From contig NZ_FXWJ01000001.1 in assembly GCF_900177795.1 (NCBI RefSeq), positions 620,001-684,000 of the forward strand: 64,000 nucleotides of DNA. Direction: 5' to 3'. Shown here in pieces: positions 23,563 to 32,122 of the stretch. Under the pieces are notes generated by a model. It saw only the letters and a list, made by a program, of their open reading frames with translations. It was not told the origin of the DNA and did not search any database. The stretch comes from Plantibacter elymi (nom. nud.). Its GTDB lineage: Bacteria; Actinomycetota; Actinomycetes; Actinomycetales; Microbacteriaceae. The number at the start of each line of letters is the position of its first letter. Position 1 is the stretch's first letter. A program made the translations under genes and the position numbers.

Positions 23563-24645
23563 TCAGTAGGGTGCGCGGAACGTCAGGGTGAACCGGGTCG
23601 GCGCGTCCTCGGTGAGCAGGGAGCCGTTCAGGAGTTCGGCGCGTTCACTCAGGCCGACGAGCCCGTGGCCCGCAGAGGACCACGAGCTGTCGGACGACCG
23701 CGCGGGGCGGGCGTTCCGGATGACCACGATGACCTCGTCGGCGGAGGCCTCGGCGCGTACGTCGACCGCGGCCCCCGGCGCATGCTTGCGCGCGTTCGTC
23801 AGCCCCTCCTGCACCGTCCGGTAGATCGCACGCTGCACGGGCGCGGGGAGTCCGTCCGGCAGCTCGATGGCGGAGGTGACGGCGATGCCGCTGTCCGCGA
23901 TCAACCGGTCGAGGTCGTCGACCGTCGGTTGCGGGGCCAGCGGCGCATGCCCGGTCTCCGCGCGCAGCAGCGTCACCATGTCGCGCAGCTCGTCGAGGGT
24001 GCGCGACGCGAGTGACCGGATCGTCACCGCCATGCGCTTCGTGCCGGTTTCCTCGGTCTGCACCTGGATCGCGCCGGCCTGGACGGCGATCAGACTGACC
24101 TGGTGGGAGACGACGTCGTGCATCTCCCGGGCGATGCGCGTGCGTTCCTCGACGAGGACGTCGGTGGCGATGCGGGCCCGCTCGCTGCGGCGGGCCTGCT
24201 CGAGGTCTCGGATGCGGTCGAACAGCTCACGCCGGGTGCGGACGAGCAGGCCGAACGCGATCGGTGCCGCCGCGTAGAGCGCGGCGTACACGATGGACAG
24301 GATCGTGTAATTGGGCGACGTCCACCCCCACCACGGCACCGCGGCGAGGACAAACACGACGGCGCCCGTCGTGACGAGCCGCCAGCGTCGCCGTTCCCGC
24401 ACCGCGACGGAGAAGAGCGATGCCAGGCCGGCCAGGGTGGCGAGGTTGAGGGTGAAGGCCGGCACGGCGAGCAGGAGCGACAGCCACGGCCAGCGCCGCC
24501 GGAAGACCAGGCCGACCGCAGCGGCGATCGCCAGACCGGACTCCCACGGCGCCGCCCACTCGAGCGTCGCCAGACTCTCGACGGCCGCCGCCGCGATGAG
24601 GGCGAGTTCCAGGAGCACCGACCAGAGTCGGGAGCGCCGCTTCAC
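23563..24645 (-). CDS. Sensor histidine kinase, HisKA_3 type
   Basis: A 360-residue kinase. The first ~140 residues contain five to six hydrophobic segments; a coiled region (FDRIRDLEQARRSERARI) leads to the phospho-acceptor box IAREMHDVVSHQ with His176; the HATPase_c domain follows (VQEGLTNARKHAPGA; GHGLVGLSERAELL). It works with the response regulator encoded just upstream. The GTG start overlaps that regulator's stop by four bases (GTGA). It converges with the NIPSNAP gene. The signal is unknown. Confidence 0.9.
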   Translation of the reverse strand: MKRRSRLWSVLLELALIAAAAVESLATLEWAAPWESGLAIAAAVGLVFRRRWPWLSLLLAVPAFTLNLATLAGLASLFSVAVRERRRWRLVTTGAVVFVLAAVPWWGWTSPNYTILSIVYAALYAAAPIAFGLLVRTRRELFDRIRDLEQARRSERARIATDVLVEERTRIAREMHDVVSHQVSLIAVQAGAIQVQTEETGTKRMAVTIRSLASRTLDELRDMVTLLRAETGHAPLAPQPTVDDLDRLIADSGIAVTSAIELPDGLPAPVQRAIYRTVQEGLTNARKHAPGAAVDVRAEASADEVIVVIRNARPARSSDSSWSSAGHGLVGLSERAELLNGSLLTEDAPTRFTLTFRAPY

Positions 24646-25298
24646 CGAGGAGCCGCCTCATCACCGCGGACCCCGGCACGCTCAGCGACGATGGCGGCTT
24701 CGAGTCGGGTCGTCACCTCGAGTTTGCCGAGGATCGCACTCACGTGGTCCTTCACGGTCGCGCGGCTGAGGTGCAGCGCCTCGCCGATCTCGGTGTTGGA
24801 CGCGCCGGTTCGGAGCGCCGCGAGCACGTCCTGTTCGCGGCCGGTCAGCCCGGACAGTCGCTTCGCCGCCTCGCGGTCGGCGGTGCGTGCGAACCCGCCG
24901 ACGAGCGTCCGGGACACCTGCGGAGAGAGCACGATGCCGCCCGCGGAGAGGGATCGGAGCAGCATGGGGAGCTGCTCCGGGTCCGTGTCCTTCACGAGGA
25001 ACCCCGCAGCGCCACTGCGGAGGGCGCGTGCGATGTAGTCGTCGGAGTCGAAGGTGGTCAGGATCGCGACGACGGGCGGGTCGTCCCAGGTCTGCAGTTC
25101 GTCGAGGATGTCGAGCCCGTTGCGCCCTGGCATGCGGACGTCCAGGAGGACGACGTCGGGACGGCTCGACCGGATCGCCTCCACGGCGTCGATCCCGTCG
25201 ACCGAGGCGACGACCTCGATGTCCTCGACGGCACCCAGGATGAGTTCGAATCCGGACCGTACCAACGCCTCGTCGTCGACGATGGCCACTCCGATCAC
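24642..25298 (-). CDS. Response regulator, NarL/FixJ family
   Basis: A 218-residue regulator: receiver domain with Asp8-Asp9, phospho-acceptor Asp53 (LLDVRMPG), Lys in FLVKDTD, and a C-terminal LuxR helix-turn-helix (LTGREQDVLAALRTG, SNTEIGEALHLSRATVKDH). GTG start with GAGGAGG five bases upstream. It heads the regulator-kinase operon and probably also controls it. Targets are not visible; the 227-base gap upstream carries no second gene. Confidence 0.92.
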   Translation of the reverse strand: MIGVAIVDDEALVRSGFELILGAVEDIEVVASVDGIDAVEAIRSSRPDVVLLDVRMPGRNGLDILDELQTWDDPPVVAILTTFDSDDYIARALRSGAAGFLVKDTDPEQLPMLLRSLSAGGIVLSPQVSRTLVGGFARTADREAAKRLSGLTGREQDVLAALRTGASNTEIGEALHLSRATVKDHVSAILGKLEVTTRLEAAIVAERAGVRGDEAAPR

Positions 25299-25525
25299 GG
25301 TGTCCTCCTCAGTTCGAGTCTCACCCTACGAGTCCTGGGAAGCGGTCGGCGACGGACTGGAGGCTGAACCCGCCAGGTGGCGGGGGTGGAATAGCCCGCA
25401 GCAGGATGTGGGTCGTGCCGACTCGGGCGGATACTGAAGCGCCCCGGTGACGTGAGCGTTCCTCGGAGCATCGACATCGAGGGTGTCGATCGAACGTCCG
25501 GGGGAAGCACGATGCGAGAACTGTC

Positions 25526-26749
25526 ATGATACGAGTGCGCGTGGAGCAGCGGATCCCGCTGTCGAAGCCCTATCGCGCGGCCGGTGAACTCGAACACCTC
25601 GAACGCGTCCTCGCCTCCGACCACGTCCACGGCGACGGCGTCTTCACCGCGTCGGCCTCCGAGCGCCTCCGGCACCTCACGGGCGCGCCGCACGTGCTCC
25701 TGACCACCTCGGGGACCCACGCCCTCGAGATGATGACTCGTCTGATCGGCGTCGGTCCCGGCGACGAGGTCATCCTGCCGACCTTCACCTTCCCGTCGGC
25801 GGCGAACGCGGTCGTCCTCGCCGGAGCGACGCCGGTCTTCGTCGACAGCGACCCGGTGACGGGCAATCTGGACCCGCAGCACGTCGCCGACGCCATCGGA
25901 CCCCGCACGCGGGCGATCTCGGTCATGCACTACGGCGGCGTCCCGGTGGACGTGCCGGCGTTCCAGCAGCTCACGGCCGAACACGGGCTGCACCTGCTCG
26001 AGGACAACGCGCACGGCCTCGGGGTCGCGGGCGACGGTGTCCGCCTCGGCACGGTGGGAGCGATGGCGGCCCAGAGCTTCCACGACACGAAGAACGTGCA
26101 TTGCGGCGAGGGCGGCGCCCTGCTCATCTCCGACGAGACCGTCCTGCTCCGCGCCGAGATCATGCGCGAGAAGGGGACCGATCGGGCACAGTTCCTCCGT
26201 GGGCAGGTCGACAAGTACAGCTGGGCGGACCTCGGGTCGAGCTACCTGCCGAGCGAGCTCAACGCCGCCGTCCTCGACGCCCAGCTCCGCGAGTTCGACG
26301 TCATCCAGGGGCATCGGCACCGCATCTGGGACCGCTATGCGGCCGAGCTCGCCGAGTGGGCGCACGATCGCGGCGCGACGCTCATGGACCCGCCCGGCGG
26401 CGTGCACGCCGCGCACCTGTTCTTCCTCCTGCTGCCGGATGCGCAGGTGCAGCAGGAGTTCCTGCGGCACCTCCAGGCGCACGGTGTCGGTGCCGCCTTC
26501 CACTACGTGCCGCTGCACTCGAGCGCGGCGGGTCGGCGCTACGGCAGAGTGGTCACCGAGCCGCAGCACGCGGTCCGGTTCGCCGAGCGGCTCGTCCGGC
26601 TCCCGTTGTGGCCAGCCATGACGGACGACGAGGTGGACCGGGTCATCACGGCGGTCCGCGCATTCGGACCGCTGACACCAGCAGCACCCGCCGCACCTGC
26701 GGCACTCGCAGCGACGACATCGACGGGACAGGACTCCATATGGGCATGA
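25526..26749 (+). CDS. DegT/DnrJ/EryC1/StrS sugar aminotransferase, WecE/RffA-like
   Basis: A 407-residue PLP enzyme. It starts with the WecE-like IPLSKPYRAAGELEHL and GDGVF, has TTSGTHALEMM, the PLP-ring Asp160 in LLEDNAHG and the Schiff-base Lys189 in SFHDTKNVHCGEGG. It should transfer an amino group to a nucleotide-linked 4-keto-6-deoxy sugar. The C-terminal tail is Ala/Pro-rich and looks added. The stop overlaps the start of the glycosyltransferase gene by ten bases, so the two probably add an amino sugar to a surface glycan. No other nucleotide-sugar genes lie in the window. Confidence 0.88.
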   Translation: MIRVRVEQRIPLSKPYRAAGELEHLERVLASDHVHGDGVFTASASERLRHLTGAPHVLLTTSGTHALEMMTRLIGVGPGDEVILPTFTFPSAANAVVLAGATPVFVDSDPVTGNLDPQHVADAIGPRTRAISVMHYGGVPVDVPAFQQLTAEHGLHLLEDNAHGLGVAGDGVRLGTVGAMAAQSFHDTKNVHCGEGGALLISDETVLLRAEIMREKGTDRAQFLRGQVDKYSWADLGSSYLPSELNAAVLDAQLREFDVIQGHRHRIWDRYAAELAEWAHDRGATLMDPPGGVHAAHLFFLLLPDAQVQQEFLRHLQAHGVGAAFHYVPLHSSAAGRRYGRVVTEPQHAVRFAERLVRLPLWPAMTDDEVDRVITAVRAFGPLTPAAPAAPAALAATTSTGQDSIWA

Positions 26750-27972
26750 TCGGGCAGGGGCTCCGCGCCATCCGCGGCGAAGGCGTCCGGTCGACGCTCT
26801 GGCGTGCCGCGCACTTCGCCGACGGACGGTTCAACCCCATGCGGCGCAAGCCGACGGACCTCTACCCGAGCGACGCCATCGCCGCCGACTGGACGGTGCC
26901 GCGGAACTTCAACGCCGCCGAGTTCCCGGAGCGCCCGTACGACGTGGCGTGGTTGATCTCGCCGCCGAGCCGGACCTCGGGCGGCCACCAGAACGCCTTC
27001 CGGTTCATGGAGTTCCTCGAGCGGGCCGGGCACCGGCTCACGATCTACCTGTACCAGGCGTCGGCCCAGCCCGCGGTCGACATCCCCGGGATCCGCGCGA
27101 TGATGGCGGCGAGCAGTGCCTACCCGGAGCTGCAGGCCGATATCGTCCGGTACGACCCGACGACCGGCATCGCGCCGGGCGCGGACGTCGTCGTGTCCTC
27201 CGACTGGCAGACGGCCTACCCCGCGTTCCGCTCCGAGGGGCCGGCCAAGCGGTTCTCCTTCGTGCAGGACTTCGAACCGTGGTTCTACCCGGCCAGCAGT
27301 GAGTACGTGCTCGCGGAGAACACCTACCGGTTCGGGTTCCACGGCTTCTCCGCTGGGCCGTGGCTCGCGCAGAAGGTCGCGGACGAGTACGGGATGAGCT
27401 GCGACCACTTCGACTACTCGGTCGACAAGCAGCACTACTCGCACGTGAACGACGCGCCCCGCACCGAGATCCTGTTCTACGCCCGCCCGCCGACTCCTCG
27501 ACGCGGCTGGGAGATCGGCGAGCTCGCCCTGACCGAGTTCCACCGCCTGCGCCCCGACATCACGATCAACCTCGTTGGCTGGGACATGTCGGGATACGAG
27601 ACCGGGTTCCCGTTCGTCAACCGGTCGGCGATGGACATCTCGGAGCTCAACGCGGTCTACAACCGCTGCGCCGCAGGCCTCGTCCTCTCGCTGACCGACA
27701 TGTCCCTGCTGCCGCTCGAGATCATGTCCTCCGGCGTCGTGCCCGTCGTCAACGACAGCCCGAACACGACCGGGGTCCTCGACAGCGAGCACATCGAGTA
27801 CGTCCCGCTGTCGCCCGCGGCCATCGCGCGTCGCCTCGTCGACATCGTCGAACGGCCCGACGCGGTCGAGCACGCGAAGCGGATCTCGGCGTCGATCACC
27901 GCCGCGGACTGGTCCGACCCGGGCACGCAGTTCGTGGCGCAGTTCGAGCGCGCGATGCGCACGTCGATCTGA
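26740..27972 (+). CDS. GT4-like glycosyltransferase resembling the WsaF rhamnosyltransferase family
   Basis: A 410-residue cytosolic transferase. The N-terminal Rossmann half has PYDVAWLISPPSRTSGGHQN and FVQDFEPWFYPASSEYVLAE; the C-terminal half has LFYARPPTPRRGW, INLVGWDMSGYE, and a GT4 donor-site stretch (MSLLPLEIMSSGVVPVVND, with Glu of the E-x7-E type). FVQDFEPWF and the RPPTPRRG segment are features I associate with WsaF-type enzymes. AGGA six bases before the ATG at 26740 fixes the start; the ATG two codons on (26746) is an alternative. Confidence 0.78.
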   Translation: MGMIGQGLRAIRGEGVRSTLWRAAHFADGRFNPMRRKPTDLYPSDAIAADWTVPRNFNAAEFPERPYDVAWLISPPSRTSGGHQNAFRFMEFLERAGHRLTIYLYQASAQPAVDIPGIRAMMAASSAYPELQADIVRYDPTTGIAPGADVVVSSDWQTAYPAFRSEGPAKRFSFVQDFEPWFYPASSEYVLAENTYRFGFHGFSAGPWLAQKVADEYGMSCDHFDYSVDKQHYSHVNDAPRTEILFYARPPTPRRGWEIGELALTEFHRLRPDITINLVGWDMSGYETGFPFVNRSAMDISELNAVYNRCAAGLVLSLTDMSLLPLEIMSSGVVPVVNDSPNTTGVLDSEHIEYVPLSPAAIARRLVDIVERPDAVEHAKRISASITAADWSDPGTQFVAQFERAMRTSI

Positions 27973-27987
27973 CGAGCCTCCGCCGCG

Positions 27988-28494
27988 TCAGCCCGCCCGC
28001 ACCTGTCGGCCACGTGAGTCGATGTCGGGCGTCGTGGGGGCGGTGCCCGCCCCGCGTGAACCGAGGGCGGTGAGCGCAAGCTCGACCGCCTCCCGCACGC
28101 TCAAGCCGGTCGCCGTGAGGGTGTCCAGCTGCGCGAGGGCCTCGGGATCCACGATGACGACTGAGACGGGTGACTCTGGGCCCGCCTCGCCCACGGCGGA
28201 CCCGGCGCGAGCCCGACGGGTGGCGAGCCCGCGAGCGATCCATGCCCGGTTCCGCTCGACGTCGATCTTCAACAACCGTTTGTTGTTCCGGACCCGTTCG
28301 GCGACGAGTCTGCCTTCGTGGATGTCCGAGTACACCTGCCAGCGCGGGTAGAGGAGCCGGGTCGCGAGGTCGGTCGGTCGCAGGGGGACCGGCAGGTCGT
28401 CGATGAAGTCTTGCAGCACGGCCTCGGCGAGCGCCTCGCGGAGCGGTCGCCGCTGCAGGGTGTCGTCGGGCGAAGCTGGGAACGGCAGGGTCAT
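27988..28494 (-). CDS. Hypothetical protein
   Basis: A 168-residue protein I do not recognise. A Leu/Arg-rich middle (LATRLLYPRWQVYSDIHEGRLVAERVRNNKRLLKIDVERNRAWIARG) looks helical and could bind nucleic acid; the C-terminal half contains VSVVIVDPEALAQLDTLTATGLSVREAVELAL, which resembles a ribbon-helix-helix-like or antitoxin-like helix pair, but that is weak. The ATG at 28494 lacks a good ribosome site, so the true start could differ. It lies downstream of the MFS gene on the same strand and converges with the glycosyltransferase. Confidence 0.55.
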   Translation of the reverse strand: MTLPFPASPDDTLQRRPLREALAEAVLQDFIDDLPVPLRPTDLATRLLYPRWQVYSDIHEGRLVAERVRNNKRLLKIDVERNRAWIARGLATRRARAGSAVGEAGPESPVSVVIVDPEALAQLDTLTATGLSVREAVELALTALGSRGAGTAPTTPDIDSRGRQVRAG

Positions 28495-28621
28495 GGGGAT
28501 CCGGTGGTCAGAGGTCGGGTATGGTCCAGTGTCACTCCGGGTCCTGCGCCCCGGGTGGGCTTCACCTGGAAACCACCCCGGAACCAACCCCTGCAATCCG
28601 TTGACCGTGCAGGTGCCGGTC

Positions 28622-29953
28622 TCATCGCACGGACCTGATCGGTAGCACGGCGAGTCCGCCCAGGACGGCGAACACGATCGCCGCGAGATACAGCGCGTGA
28701 TAGTTCTCCCCGCCACCGAGCGCGAGCAACGGGACGGCGACGATCGGCACGAGCAGCTGCGGGAGTTGATAGGAGAGCGAGACGATGCCGAGGTCCTTGC
28801 CGGCCTCGTCGAACGACGGCAACACCTCCGTCATGAGGGCGATGTCGACGGACACATAGGCCCCCTGCGCTGCTCCGACGATGAAGATGCCGACGAGGAA
28901 CACGGTGACGTCGGGGGAGATGATCGCGACCCCGAGCCCGACGGCGCTGAGGAGGCTGGAGACGAGCACGATCGGCTTCCGTCGCCCGGTCCGGTCGGAG
29001 ATCCAGCCGAACAGGACCGTCATGACGATGTTCCCGACCGTGAAGATGATCAGCGCGTTCGCCTGGACACCCGAGGCCTGCTCCTTCGGGATGCCCAACT
29101 GGTCGATGATGAAGAACAGCAGGTAGATCGACACCGAGACGATCGACATCGTCACGAGCAGCCGGCAGGCCCACGCCCAGAAGAAGTCGCGGTAGCGCAC
29201 GGGGTTCAGCCAGTAGGTGGACAGGATGTCGGCCACGCGCAACGGCGGAGCAGGGACCGTCCGCACGATGTCGCGGAGCCCGAACACGAGCGCGGTGCTC
29301 AGCACGCCTCCGATCAGGCCCGGCACGACGAACCAGGTCCACCGCGCCTCATTGGGGAGGGCGGCGACGATCTGCGCACCGACGATCAGGGCGAGCCCGC
29401 CCGAGACGCTGGCGGCGGCCGCGACGCGCGCCCGGATCCGCGCCGGGATCTGATCGGCGAGCAGCGCGTGCACCGCCATGTTCGTCGCCCCGAAGCCGAG
29501 CTGCACGATGCTCCACCCCAGGATCGTCACCGCGAGGCTGTCACCCGTCGCCAGGATCGCGACCCCACCGAGCGCCACGACCGCGCCGCCGAGCATCCAC
29601 GGCCGCCGCATCCCGAAGCGCGAACGCGACCGGTCGGACAGCCGGCCGAACAGCGGCGTGATGATCATGATGACGACACCACCCACCGCCGCGACGATCG
29701 AGAGGTTCGTCCCTTTGGTCGCATCGTCGAGGAAGGCGAGGGCCTTCGGGATCGACGCGCCGCTGATGGTGCCGAGCGCCAGCGTGACCCCGAACCAGGC
29801 CAGGACGAACAGCGGCAGGAAGCCGCGCGCCTGCGGTGACCCGGGGACGGCGTCCGGATCGACCGCCGCGACGGGGATGGCGTCACCGATGCGCGGCTCC
29901 GGCTCGGCGGGCCCCGTGGACGGACCGGTGGGTGGGGTGTGAGCTGACATCAT
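28622..29953 (-). CDS. MFS transporter
   Basis: A 443-residue membrane protein with 12 predicted segments after a Pro/Ala-rich cytosolic N-terminus of ~45 residues. The motif between helices 2 and 3 is GRLSDRSRSRFGMRRPWM, and its repeat GWISDRTGRRKPIV lies between helices 8 and 9. That long charged version is usual in sugar/glycoside MFS proteins. The ATG overlaps the upstream hydrolase stop (ATGA), so it belongs to the hydrolase operon and probably exports or imports the ester substrate or its product. Confidence 0.87.
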   Translation of the reverse strand: MMSAHTPPTGPSTGPAEPEPRIGDAIPVAAVDPDAVPGSPQARGFLPLFVLAWFGVTLALGTISGASIPKALAFLDDATKGTNLSIVAAVGGVVIMIITPLFGRLSDRSRSRFGMRRPWMLGGAVVALGGVAILATGDSLAVTILGWSIVQLGFGATNMAVHALLADQIPARIRARVAAAASVSGGLALIVGAQIVAALPNEARWTWFVVPGLIGGVLSTALVFGLRDIVRTVPAPPLRVADILSTYWLNPVRYRDFFWAWACRLLVTMSIVSVSIYLLFFIIDQLGIPKEQASGVQANALIIFTVGNIVMTVLFGWISDRTGRRKPIVLVSSLLSAVGLGVAIISPDVTVFLVGIFIVGAAQGAYVSVDIALMTEVLPSFDEAGKDLGIVSLSYQLPQLLVPIVAVPLLALGGGENYHALYLAAIVFAVLGGLAVLPIRSVR

Positions 29954-30966
29954 CGTCTCCTCGGCTGGGTCGGTTCGGGCGCGAGCAGGTTCGTCCCGTA
30001 GGCCTCACGGAGCGCGGTGGCCTGGACCGCCTGCCACTCCCTCGCCCCCGCCATGACGGCCGTGAGACCACCCGACGCATGGACGTGGCCGCGCCCGATC
30101 CACGTCATCGTCGAGACCCCCGCCTTCACGAGTCGGCGTCCGTACGCCAGACCCGCGTCGCGGAGCGGGTCGTGCTCGGCGACCTGGATCTGCGTGGGCG
30201 GCAGGCCCGAGAGGTCGTCGGCCTCGAGCGGGGAGGCATAGGCGTCCGCCGCACGCGGACCGCCGAGGTAGAGGGGCACGAGTGCCTCCGCGTCGTCCAG
30301 TCCGAACCCGCGCGCGTACCGGGTGGCGGAGTCGCCCGATGGGGTCAGCGACACCGCGGGGACCTCGAGCGCCTGATGGACGAGCTGGAGGTCGCTCGCG
30401 TCACGCAGGTGGAGGACGGCGCTCGCCGCGATCCCGCCGCCCGCCGAGTTGCCCGCGATGCCCAGGCGGCCGGGGTCGACGTCGAAACGACTCGGGCCCG
30501 CTTCGGTGGTCAGGGCCCGCAGGGCGTGGATGGTGTCGTCGACGGCGGCCGGATAGGGGTGCTCGGGTGCGAGCCGGTACCCGAGTGCGACGACCTGGAT
30601 CCCGGCGGCGAGGGCCCGGGCGGCGAGGAGTCGGTCGTTCAGGAGCTCGTGGACGGTGCCGGATGTGAAGCCACCGCCGTGCAGCGCGAGTTGGGTCGGC
30701 GCCGGAGATGGGAGTCCCGCCGGGCGGTACCGGCGGAGCTCGAGCGGGCCCGCCGGTCCGTCGATCCAGCTCGTGGTGATCTCGACCGACGGTGGCGCGG
30801 GTTCGGTGAACTCCTCCGCCAGGAGGTCGGAGAGCCGCCGCGCCGCCTGCCGACGGAGCGCCAGGTCCGAGGAGCGGAGTGCCGGCAGCTGCTCCGCGTG
30901 CTGCTCGATCCGCGCAGCCCAGGCGAGGATGCCCGGATCCAGTTGCAGCTCCCCGACGGACGTCAC
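29950..30966 (-). CDS. Alpha/beta hydrolase, HSL (hormone-sensitive-lipase) type
   Basis: A 338-residue esterase. The oxyanion motif is HGGG (LALHGGGFTSG), the nucleophile lies in GNSAGG, the acid in EHDPLRDAG and the His in GRGHVHASGG. The GTG start overlaps the previous hydrolase stop by four bases. Its neighbour encodes a paralogue, and both sit in one operon with an MFS transporter and a divergent LacI regulator, suggesting de-esterification of an imported carbohydrate ester or small ester. Confidence 0.86.
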   Translation of the reverse strand: MTSVGELQLDPGILAWAARIEQHAEQLPALRSSDLALRRQAARRLSDLLAEEFTEPAPPSVEITTSWIDGPAGPLELRRYRPAGLPSPAPTQLALHGGGFTSGTVHELLNDRLLAARALAAGIQVVALGYRLAPEHPYPAAVDDTIHALRALTTEAGPSRFDVDPGRLGIAGNSAGGGIAASAVLHLRDASDLQLVHQALEVPAVSLTPSGDSATRYARGFGLDDAEALVPLYLGGPRAADAYASPLEADDLSGLPPTQIQVAEHDPLRDAGLAYGRRLVKAGVSTMTWIGRGHVHASGGLTAVMAGAREWQAVQATALREAYGTNLLAPEPTQPRRR

Positions 30967-32012
30967 CGCGAGGCCTCCGCCGGCTCGCGGAGCGGCGCAC
31001 CGTAGCTCGTCGGCTCCTCGTGGAGCGTCCGCAGGGTCGTGATGACGTCGCGATGCAGGTGGTCTGCGGCAGGGACGTGACCGGTCAGCCCGCCGGAGGT
31101 GTGCGTCTGCCCGATGTACCGGACGCAGCTCACCGGCACGCCGGCCTCGCTCAGCACGCGGGCGTAGGCCTCGCCGTCTCCGCGGAGCGGGTCCATCTCC
31201 GCCGTGTAGATGACGGCCGGTGGCAGACCCCGGTGGTCGGTCGCGAGGAGTGGCGACGCGTACGGTTTGCGCTGCGTCGCCCGATCCGGCCCCAGGTACT
31301 GCAGCACGAGCTGGCGCGCGAGGCGACGCAGGATGGCACCCGGCACCTGCGTGATCCCACGGGCGTCGAGGTGTCCGCGCGTCAGGTCGAGCGCTGGAGC
31401 CTCGAGCAGCTGCAGCCGGATCGGTCGCTTGGCGCGGTCGCGGTTCATGAGGGTCACGGCGGCGGCGAGGTTCCCGCCCGATGATGCACCGCCGATCGCG
31501 AGTCGATCGGGGTCGCCGCCGAGTGAACGCGCATGCTCGGCCGCCCACTCGAACACGGACCAGCACTGCTCCGGTTGTGCGGGGTACCGGACCTCCGGGG
31601 CCAAGGAGTACTCGCCGGCGACGATGATGACGCCGGCCTCCCTGGCGCGACGACGGAACCCCGCATCCCAACCGATCCAGTCGATCCCGGCGATCGTGAA
31701 GCCACCGCCGAAGAAGTACACGAGGACGGGCCGACCACCGGACGCACCGTCGGCCAGGGCGGGGAGTCGCTGCTGGTCGGGCCAGTAGACGCGGAGCCGT
31801 GCGTCCGGGTGGCCGGGCACGTGGACGGTGTGGTCCTCAGTCGCTGCCACGAGGGTCTCGGTGCCGAGCGCCTCGGAGGACACCCGGTCGAAGGCGGCCG
31901 CGTGCGCCCGCCGCCCGACGGGATCCTTCGGCTCGGGCGTCTGCTGCAGTGCTGCCAGACGCCCCGAGACCGCCGTGACGAACGCGTCGACGGTGGGCTT
32001 GCTCCGAGCCAT
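30963..32012 (-). CDS. Alpha/beta hydrolase, HSL type (first gene of operon)
   Basis: A 349-residue esterase paralogous to the next gene. The oxyanion motif is altered: YFFGGGFT in place of HGGG. The nucleophile elbow is GGASSGGN, the acid EMDPLRGDGEAY and the His GQTHTSGG. GGAGGAACACC precedes the ATG. It is transcribed from the promoter at 32054-32082 and should be controlled by the divergent LacI protein through the palindromes at 32029-32042 and 32064-32079. Confidence 0.86.
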   Translation of the reverse strand: MARSKPTVDAFVTAVSGRLAALQQTPEPKDPVGRRAHAAAFDRVSSEALGTETLVAATEDHTVHVPGHPDARLRVYWPDQQRLPALADGASGGRPVLVYFFGGGFTIAGIDWIGWDAGFRRRAREAGVIIVAGEYSLAPEVRYPAQPEQCWSVFEWAAEHARSLGGDPDRLAIGGASSGGNLAAAVTLMNRDRAKRPIRLQLLEAPALDLTRGHLDARGITQVPGAILRRLARQLVLQYLGPDRATQRKPYASPLLATDHRGLPPAVIYTAEMDPLRGDGEAYARVLSEAGVPVSCVRYIGQTHTSGGLTGHVPAADHLHRDVITTLRTLHEEPTSYGAPLREPAEASR

Positions 32013-32028
32013 GGTGTTCCTCCGATCC

Positions 32029-32042
32029 CGGCATCGATGCCG
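32029..32042. promoter_or_regulatory. Palindromic LacI-type operator just after the hydrolase transcription start
   Basis: CGGCATCGATGCCG is a perfect 14-bp palindrome with a central CpG, the usual form of LacI-family operators. It lies between the predicted transcription start (~32047, minus strand) and the ribosome site. Confidence 0.55.
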
Positions 32043-32053
32043 TGTCCGGTTCG

Positions 32054-32082
32054 AGTATCCGCTATCGAAGAACTTCGATCAA
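32054..32082 (-). promoter_or_regulatory. Promoter of the hydrolase-MFS operon with embedded operator
   Basis: On the minus strand TTGATC (32082-32077), a 17-base spacer and GATACT (32059-32054) form a sigma-70-type promoter. A perfect inverted repeat ATCGAAG-AA-CTTCGAT occupies 32064-32079 inside the spacer. A related shorter repeat, AAAG-AA-CTTT, lies at 32081-32090 next to the LacI gene promoter (-10 TAGGAT at 32099-32104). Confidence 0.6.
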
Positions 32083-32122
32083 AGAACTTTTCACGAGCTA
32101 GGATCGTCGGAGGAGGTGCGCC

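Noticed and set aside
25470-25490. Inverted repeat ATCGACA...TGTCGAT upstream of the aminotransferase
   Set aside because: Seven-base arms in GC-rich sequence with no promoter placed around it; could be chance.
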